NCBI GenBank assembly: GCA_002341185.1
Contig: DDNP01000006.1
Coordinates: 84,966 to 95,909 of the forward strand
Source: Candidatus Neomicrothrix sp. UBA2517
GTDB taxonomy: Bacteria; Actinomycetota; Acidimicrobiia; Acidimicrobiales; UBA8592
Length of the DNA: 10,944 nucleotides
Direction: 5' to 3'
Positions within the stretch are counted from its first letter, which is position 1, and the number at the start of each line of letters is the position of its first letter. Shown in pieces: positions 6,664 to 10,944 of the stretch. The translations under genes and the position numbers were made by a program. The notes beneath the pieces are model-generated. The model was not told the DNA's origin. It saw nothing but the letters and a program-made list of their open reading frames with translations, and made no database searches.

Positions 6664-7818
6664 ATGGCGACTGAAAACAATAATTCTGAATGGGGGTTTG
6701 GAACGAAAGCTGTGCATGCTGGACAAAGACCTGACCCTGTTACAGGAGCCGTTACCGTTCCCGTTTATCAGACAAGCACGTACCAACAAGATGCGGTCGG
6801 AAAAAACAGGGGCTATGAGTACTCACGGACAGGTAATCCCACTCGCTCAGCCTTGGAGCTTAGTGTCGCAGCTCTAGAAGGAGCTGACTTCGGTAGAGCA
6901 TTTGCCAGCGGAATGGCAGCCGAAGATACCATTTTGCGTCTACTTGAGCCAGGTGATCATGTCATCATGGGTAACGACGCCTATGGGGGAACATTCCGGC
7001 TCATATCAAAAGTACTCACACGATTCGGAATATCATATTCGTCAACAAATCTTTCGAACCCTGCCGAAATGAAAGCTGCCTTTACAGAAAAGACGAAAAT
7101 AGTATGGGCCGAAACACCAACGAATCCGCTCTTATCAGTGGTTGATATTGAACTGCTCGCAGCGCTTTCTCATGACAAGAAGGCGTTATTGGTCGTAGAC
7201 AACACGTTTGCAACCCCTTACCTTCAAAGGCCACTTTCGCTTGGTGCAGATCTTGTAATTCATTCAGCTACGAAATACTTAGGCGGTCACTCAGATGTCG
7301 TGGGTGGGTTCGTCGCTACAAACAATCCTGAAATTGATCAAGAGTTGGCATTTCTCCAAAATGCTGTGGGAGCTGTTCCAGCCCCATGGGACTGCTACTT
7401 GCTGTTACGAGGAATAAAGACTTTGGGTGTGCGAATGGATCGCCACTGCGACAACGCAGAAAAGATTGTCGAATTTCTCAGCAATCACAATAAGGTAAAG
7501 GAAGTCCTGTACCCAGGTCTAGATACTCACCCAACCTTTTCCATTGCTGAAAAGCAAATGGAACGATACGGCGGAATGATCTCGTTCATCGTGAATGGTG
7601 GAGAAGAAGAGGCACGGGGCATAGCGCAGGGAACCAAAATCTTTACATTGGCTGAATCATTGGGCGCTGTTGAGTCACTCATTGAAATCCCAGCAGCAAT
7701 GACGCATCTCTCAACTGAGGGTTCTCCACTAGAGGTAGATAAGTCTCTCATACGGTTGTCAGTCGGGATCGAATCAGTCAATGACCTTGTCAGTGACCTT
7801 GATCAGGCCATGAGTTGA
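6664..7818 (+). CDS. Cystathionine gamma-lyase or gamma-synthase (Cys/Met metabolism PLP enzyme)
   Basis: Fold-type I PLP enzyme, a cytosolic tetramer in known cases. The 384 residues match MetB/CGL length. Visible sites are Y53 and R55 in YEYSRTGNPTR (phosphate binding from the neighbouring subunit), ASGMAA at about 81-86, D179 in VVDNTFATP (pairs with the pyridine nitrogen), K204 in HSATKYLGGHSD (Schiff base), and SLGAVESLIEIPAAMTH near the C-terminus. Sequence alone does not separate the lyase from the synthase. Being 17 bases downstream of a CBS gene favours the lyase (cystathionine to cysteine, 2-oxobutyrate and ammonia), completing reverse transsulfuration. The order resembles the cbs-metB region of mycobacteria. 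ATG 6664 follows AGGGAG at 6648-6653. The end converges on the monooxygenase gene with a 16-base gap. Confidence 0.92.
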   Translation: MATENNNSEWGFGTKAVHAGQRPDPVTGAVTVPVYQTSTYQQDAVGKNRGYEYSRTGNPTRSALELSVAALEGADFGRAFASGMAAEDTILRLLEPGDHVIMGNDAYGGTFRLISKVLTRFGISYSSTNLSNPAEMKAAFTEKTKIVWAETPTNPLLSVVDIELLAALSHDKKALLVVDNTFATPYLQRPLSLGADLVIHSATKYLGGHSDVVGGFVATNNPEIDQELAFLQNAVGAVPAPWDCYLLLRGIKTLGVRMDRHCDNAEKIVEFLSNHNKVKEVLYPGLDTHPTFSIAEKQMERYGGMISFIVNGGEEEARGIAQGTKIFTLAESLGAVESLIEIPAAMTHLSTEGSPLEVDKSLIRLSVGIESVNDLVSDLDQAMS

Positions 7819-7834
7819 CCAATGCTATATGATC

Positions 7835-8749
7835 CTAAGTTTGTAGTTCAAGTGTGGCTTCCGCCAAGCTCTCTAACTCCATTAACCAATCGTCCGGTTC
7901 AATGTAGGGGACAAGAATAAACTTGCTCGCACCGGCGTCAATGAATTCCTTTATCCTATTCTCAAGACCTTGGTGGCCCTGAACGACTACCTGTCTAGGG
8001 TCAAGTTCGGGCCGGCGTTTCCTAACTGCTTGTGCGATCTGCTCCGGCATACTTCCATCGGATGTATAGACGATGAGCGATCCGAAATGTTCGCGATCAA
8101 TAATGGGTCTTCCCGCTGCTTCAGCATGTTCATCAATAATGGGGATACCGTCAGCGACATCATCCGGGGTACAAAAGCTAGGAAGCCACCCGTCACCCAA
8201 TCTTCCCGCCCTTCGAAGTTCACTTGGTGCTAACCCTCCTAACCAAATTTCAAGCGGGCTTTGAATCGGCTTAGGAAGAACTCTCACTCCTTCGAGGGAA
8301 AACCTTTGACCAGTATGAGTCACCCTGTCTTCCTCCCACAGTCTCCGCATCAACGGTAAGGCCTCATTAAACCATGGGGCTCGATCTTCTCTTTCTACCC
8401 CAAACGCCTGATGTTCAGCAGTATCAGCTGCACCTAAACCAAATGCGGGGAGCAACCTACCCTCAGAAATTACATCAAGACTAGCTAATGATTTTGCAAG
8501 AATCACAGGGTTCCTTCCTGGGAGAACCATTATGGAGGGGCCAAATTTCAGTTTTCGTGTACGTGCTGCTATCCAACTCATCAAAACAAGCGGATCAAGA
8601 CTGGAACCAGCTACTCTTTCTGAGAACCAGAGTGAGTCAAACCCCAGACGCTCTAAGTTTTTAGCTAATTCACCCAAATCACTAGGGTTTTTCACCTCAG
8701 ATCGCGTGCCGAGCCCAAATCCTATTCTGACTTTCAACTGAGATTTCAT
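7835..8749 (-). CDS. Luciferase-like (LLM class) F420/flavin-dependent oxidoreductase
   Basis: Member of the bacterial luciferase-like TIM-barrel family, many of which use coenzyme F420 in actinobacteria; others use FMN. With ATG 8749 the product has 304 residues, typical of the family. It opens with RIGFGLGTRSE (8-18), then LERLGFDSLWFSERV (32-46), DPLVLMSWIAARTRKLKFG, VLPGRNPVILAKSLASLDVIS, the GLGAADTAEHQAFGV block that normally lies near the cofactor phosphate, and PLEIWLGG. The frame continues 57 residues upstream to 8920, but that part has no family similarity and runs across the P450 start, so the shorter form is preferred. ATG 8749 lacks a strong ribosome binding site. It is divergent from the P450, so the two may act on a shared hydrophobic substrate. 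F420 versus FMN use is not decided by sequence here. Confidence 0.87.
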   Translation of the reverse strand: MKSQLKVRIGFGLGTRSEVKNPSDLGELAKNLERLGFDSLWFSERVAGSSLDPLVLMSWIAARTRKLKFGPSIMVLPGRNPVILAKSLASLDVISEGRLLPAFGLGAADTAEHQAFGVEREDRAPWFNEALPLMRRLWEEDRVTHTGQRFSLEGVRVLPKPIQSPLEIWLGGLAPSELRRAGRLGDGWLPSFCTPDDVADGIPIIDEHAEAAGRPIIDREHFGSLIVYTSDGSMPEQIAQAVRKRRPELDPRQVVVQGHQGLENRIKEFIDAGASKFILVPYIEPDDWLMELESLAEATLELQT

Positions 8750-8832
8750 AGCCTGATGATACCTTGTAACCAATATCGGTTCGTAATTATGTCTAATTAA
8801 CGCAATTGCGGATCTATTGCTATTCTTGTGGA
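8750..8832. promoter_or_regulatory. Divergent control region, LLM oxidoreductase / P450
   Basis: An 83-base A/T-rich gap between divergent starts. It contains a perfect 10-base palindrome, CGCAATTGCG (8801-8810), 22 bases before ATG 8833. A TTG at 8806-8808 inside this palindrome is an alternative P450 start. No convincing -35/-10 pair or Shine-Dalgarno sequence is seen for either gene. Confidence 0.4.
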
Positions 8833-10083
8833 ATGGCAATAGAGGAGAAGGAATTCGAATTAGAGAACAGCTTCTTAGACCCTGCCGTTCAAGACGATCC
8901 GTTTGAGAGTTACGCAACACTTAGAGAACATTGCCCCGTCTATCAAGTACCAGAAACCGGTTTATATATGGTTACTCGCTACGCAGATGTTAGAGAGGCC
9001 CTCACTAACTCTGAAACTTTTTCAAGCCGACCCGGAGCAGGAGCTGGCGGAGCAAATGATGCCTCCAAAGCGCATGCTGCTGTTTTCGCTGAGCGAGGTT
9101 GGGTGAAGGCAAGAACCCTCCAACGTACTGACCCACCTGAACATACGCACTATAGAAAGATCCTTGGGCGAGTTTTTACAAATAGAAATGTTGAGAAGAT
9201 GAAACCACGAATCAATGAGCTCACCCATGAGCTGATTGATCAATTTGTAGATAGGGGACAATGCGAGTTTGTCTCAGAATTCGCTTTACCCTTGCCAGGA
9301 ATCTTTATCTGTGAGCAGTTAGGTTTACCAGCCCAAGAATATGAAACATTCAAACGATGGGCTGATGCAATGCTTGCGATGTCGCAACGGCCCCTTTCGC
9401 CCGAAGAAGCAATAATACAAGCTGAACTAGAGGTTGAAGCCCAGCATCACCTAGCACGTGAGTTTGAGAAGAGGAGGGCAGAGCCTTCTGATGATTTAAT
9501 TTCGTTGATTGTTCACGCCCACCAGGATGAGGAACCCTTCACCATGGAAGAATTGCAGGACCTTATGCATCAATTAGTGACTGGAGGATTTGAGACCACA
9601 ACCGCTGCTCTATCAAAATCGATGTTGCTGCTTTTGAAATATCCCGAACAAATGGAAAAGCTCCGTGCAGATCCATCTTTGATAAAAAACTTTATTGAAG
9701 AAAGCCTTCGCTTCGATAGTCCCGTGGCGGGTCTATGGAGAACTGCTGCTTGCCCCGCAGAACTTTCCGGAACACAAATCCCCGAGGGTGCTCCTGTCAT
9801 GCCCCGATTCGCATCCGCTAACCGTGACAGTGAAATATTTACCGATCCAGATACGTTTGACATCGAGAGAGACAATGTTAACCAGCATGTAGCTTTTGGG
9901 CTTGGAAACCATTTTTGCTTGGGTGCGTCTTTGGCAAGAGCTGAGCTTCTTGCCGCATTTGAGGCCATTTTGGAACGTATCGGTGACATACATCTTATTG
10001 ATGAAATGGAAGAAGATGTGCATCATTTCAGCTTCTTCCTTAGGCCAATGAAAAAACTCAACATTGGTTTCACAAAAAAATAA
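8833..10083 (+). CDS. Cytochrome P450 monooxygenase
   Basis: Soluble bacterial P450 using two electrons from a separate ferredoxin system to hydroxylate an organic substrate. The 416 residues are of normal length, with no membrane anchor. Key motifs are intact: I-helix GGFETT at 251-256 (E254 and T255, the acid/alcohol pair for O2 activation), K-helix ExxR at E290-R293, and heme loop FGLGNHFCLG with C362 as the iron ligand. The early segment DPAVQDDPFESYATLREHCPVY and the C-helix region RTDPPEHTHYRKILGR (the WxxxR-like area) also fit. ATG 8833 has no clear ribosome binding site; TTG 8806 would add nine residues (MRIYCYSCG) unlike P450 N-termini. No ferredoxin or reductase gene is adjacent. 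The general style resembles actinobacterial CYPs for lipids, steroids or terpenes, but I cannot assign a CYP family. Confidence 0.95.
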   Translation: MAIEEKEFELENSFLDPAVQDDPFESYATLREHCPVYQVPETGLYMVTRYADVREALTNSETFSSRPGAGAGGANDASKAHAAVFAERGWVKARTLQRTDPPEHTHYRKILGRVFTNRNVEKMKPRINELTHELIDQFVDRGQCEFVSEFALPLPGIFICEQLGLPAQEYETFKRWADAMLAMSQRPLSPEEAIIQAELEVEAQHHLAREFEKRRAEPSDDLISLIVHAHQDEEPFTMEELQDLMHQLVTGGFETTTAALSKSMLLLLKYPEQMEKLRADPSLIKNFIEESLRFDSPVAGLWRTAACPAELSGTQIPEGAPVMPRFASANRDSEIFTDPDTFDIERDNVNQHVAFGLGNHFCLGASLARAELLAAFEAILERIGDIHLIDEMEEDVHHFSFFLRPMKKLNIGFTKK

Positions 10084-10101
10084 GACTGTCGCTTTTTTGA
10101 T

Positions 10102-10680
10102 CTAAATTATCTGGCACTTCTCGGGCTTGCCAGCTCGGCATACCGAGCACTTACCGCATCCTGAAGTTGATGTAATATCAGCCTCTTGTCCTTGCTCGCC
10201 AATACTTGAGCCGGCGTATGGTGTCGGGTCTCCCTCAGCTGGGATTGCTGGTCGAGACCATTGCATGTGATCCGCTAATCCTGAGACAATCGCTTTCCAT
10301 TCTTCAGGGTTCCAGCCCTGCGTAGCTGCGACAAGTTTAGGCGCCTGATTTATGTGTATGATGCCAGGTGTTTGTGTTATTCCAACTTCTTTTACGAAAT
10401 CGCCGTCAGGGTCTATAAACGTGATGAACGCGTCGGAATGCGGCCCAAGAAAGGTTGAAGCTTGATCGGCGTCGCCGATTACAAGCCACCCCACACGACA
10501 ATCAGCGCCGGTAAAGTTTTCAAGTACCCTAGATGCTGTATTAATTATCCAAGAACTTTCATGCGAAAATGGGTCAACTACCACAAGGAGTAAATGGAAA
10601 TTTGTAACCCAACTTCTTAATGGCAAGGATTGGCCGTTTATCGATGTGAGATTACTGTTCGCTTTTGGTGATTTATACAC
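10102..10680 (-). CDS. Thioredoxin-fold protein without CXXC, with a four-cysteine C-terminal knuckle
   Basis: Function unknown. The 192-residue product reads as a thioredoxin-like domain at about 19-140: LPLRSWVTNFHLLLVVVDPF (19-38), then HESSWIINTASRVLENF where a WCxxC redox site and helix would normally be, a second strand (RVGWLVIG), TFIDPDGDFVKEVGITQTPGIIHIN with a probable cis-Pro (TP), and a final helix (GWNPEEWKAIVSGLADHM). The CXXC is replaced by residues around SHESS, so classic dithiol exchange is unlikely. After a Pro/Gly-rich linker (about 145-172), the tail has C175, C178, C181 and C189, a C-x2-C-x2-C-x7-C pattern identical to the structural zinc site of medium-chain alcohol dehydrogenases. 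The start is GTG 10680, since an in-frame TAG lies just upstream; no ribosome binding site is evident. I recall similar proteins in Acidimicrobiia but cannot verify this. Confidence 0.75.
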   Translation of the reverse strand: MYKSPKANSNLTSINGQSLPLRSWVTNFHLLLVVVDPFSHESSWIINTASRVLENFTGADCRVGWLVIGDADQASTFLGPHSDAFITFIDPDGDFVKEVGITQTPGIIHINQAPKLVAATQGWNPEEWKAIVSGLADHMQWSRPAIPAEGDPTPYAGSSIGEQGQEADITSTSGCGKCSVCRAGKPEKCQII

Positions 10681-10775
10681 AGCAAGAAACTAGCGCAAAC
10701 ATTAAATCAATAGGGAATTCAAACAAAAATCATTTTAAAAAACTATTCTTGAGGTCAGAAGGAGTAGGTCAAACC
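10681..10775. promoter_or_regulatory. Divergent A/T-rich control region
   Basis: 95 bases between the divergent starts of the thioredoxin-fold protein and the right-edge lipoprotein. It is A/T-rich, with a simple TTTTAAAA at 10733-10740 that needs no special explanation. AAGGAG at 10759-10764 and TAGGT at 10765-10769 are candidate ribosome binding sites for the lipoprotein. I could not choose a promoter. Confidence 0.35.
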
Positions 10776-10944
10776 TTGCGAAACACTCAATTAAAATTAA
10801 TAATCGCGCAGACTTCATTTATGTTGTTCGTCTTGACGGCAGTGGTTGCATGTACAGATGGAATGAATGACCGAAACGAAGTAGCGCGAACCGAAAATAA
10901 AATCGTGGTTCCTACTCCTCCTCCTACTCCTCCTCCTACTCCTA
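10776..10944 (+). CDS. N-terminus of a lipoprotein with a Pro/Thr-rich repeat (cut by window edge)
   Basis: Partial gene that runs off the right end. Starting at TTG 10776 the frame encodes 56 residues with a lipoprotein signal: MRNTQLKLII basic start, hydrophobic segment (about 14-25) and lipobox VVAC with lipidated C26, then a short polar stretch and the PTPPPTPPPTP repeat. AAGGAG (10759-10764) lies eleven bases before the TTG, and TAGGT is closer. The Pro/Thr repeat is a typical extended tether between membrane anchor and folded domain. The folded domain is outside the window, so its function is unknown. The layout (TTG start, short signal peptide, polar linker) resembles the substrate-binding lipoprotein at 3031-4284, so a second substrate-binding protein is a reasonable guess only. 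Confidence 0.75.
   Translation, partial: MRNTQLKLIIAQTSFMLFVLTAVVACTDGMNDRNEVARTENKIVVPTPPPTPPPTP
10911..10944 (+). repeat. 12-base in-frame tandem repeat, almost three copies
   Basis: The unit CCTACTCCTCCT occurs at 10911-10922 and 10923-10934, with a partial copy at 10935-10944 that continues past the edge. It encodes Pro-Thr-Pro-Pro units in the lipoprotein linker. Because the period is a multiple of three, copy-number change would lengthen or shorten the linker without a frameshift. Confidence 0.9.

Noticed and set aside
8750..8920. N-terminal extension of the LLM oxidoreductase to 8920
   Set aside because: The extra 57 residues show no family similarity and cover the P450 start on the other strand; the conserved N-terminus begins at ATG 8749.
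9570..9989. 139-codon open frame on the minus strand inside the P450 gene
   Set aside because: It is antisense to the heme-loop and I-helix region of a clear P450; the Ser/Pro-rich translation is typical of shadow frames.
10073..10099. Possible bidirectional terminator from CAAAAAA and TTTTTTG around the P450 end
   Set aside because: The stem would be almost all A-T with a 13-base loop, too weak to call an intrinsic terminator.
10726..10740. A/T palindromes (AAAATCATTTT, TTTTAAAA) before the last lipoprotein
   Set aside because: They are low-complexity A/T runs that arise easily by chance in an A/T-rich promoter region.
1..10944. CRISPR array, insertion sequence, tRNA, rRNA, prophage or defence cluster
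   Set aside because: No spaced direct repeats, transposase, terminal inverted repeats, tRNA-like cloverleaf or phage genes were seen. The toxin-antitoxin pair is the only mobile-type element.

Overview
This 10.9 kb window is a gene-dense, non-phage bacterial chromosome segment with eleven complete genes and one gene cut by the right edge. GC content looks moderate (mid-40s percent by eye, not computed). The gene mix is an F420-type luciferase-like monooxygenase, a class I-type P450, a CaiB-type CoA transferase, an MFE-2-like SDR, and a heme-less cystathionine beta-synthase next to a gamma-lyase/synthase. It also has TTG/GTG starts with GGAGG-type ribosome binding sites and two lipoproteins. 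I infer an actinobacterium-like lineage, possibly a streamlined marine Acidimicrobiia member; a SAR202-type Chloroflexota is the main alternative. No rRNA or taxonomic marker is present, so this is inference only.

Layout. 1-717: a VapBC-type toxin-antitoxin pair (Phd/YefM-like antitoxin, PIN-domain toxin) with a 4-base GTGA overlap. Its end overlaps the end of a convergent SDR gene (714-1646, minus). 1647-1804: divergent control region between the SDR and a family III CoA transferase (1805-2992, plus). 3031-4284: a lipoprotein of the branched-chain amino acid/amide-type ABC substrate-binding family, with no permease or ATPase beside it. 4285-5226: a D-2-hydroxyacid dehydrogenase on the minus strand, divergent from a two-gene transsulfuration operon, CBS (5294-6646) and a Cys/Met-metabolism PLP enzyme (6664-7818). 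7835-8749: an F420-dependent-type flavin/deazaflavin oxidoreductase (minus), divergent from a cytochrome P450 (8833-10083, plus). 10102-10680: a thioredoxin-fold protein without a CXXC site but with a four-cysteine tail resembling the structural zinc site of alcohol dehydrogenases. 10776 to the edge: the N-terminus of a second lipoprotein with a Pro/Thr tandem repeat.

How it fits together. CBS plus gamma-lyase is a clear reverse transsulfuration unit (homocysteine + serine to cystathionine to cysteine). The SDR and CoA transferase probably both act on acyl-CoA thioesters. The monooxygenase-like enzyme and the P450 share a divergent promoter region and suggest oxidation of a lipid or hydrophobic substrate. 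The toxin-antitoxin pair and the substrate-binding lipoprotein look like independent accessory units. All four convergent gene pairs meet with at most 18 bases between stops and no clear hairpin terminator.

I see no CRISPR array, insertion sequence, prophage, tRNA or rRNA. The most unusual item is the CXXC-less thioredoxin-fold protein with its C-terminal four-cysteine knuckle. Nothing here is convincingly a new multi-gene system.
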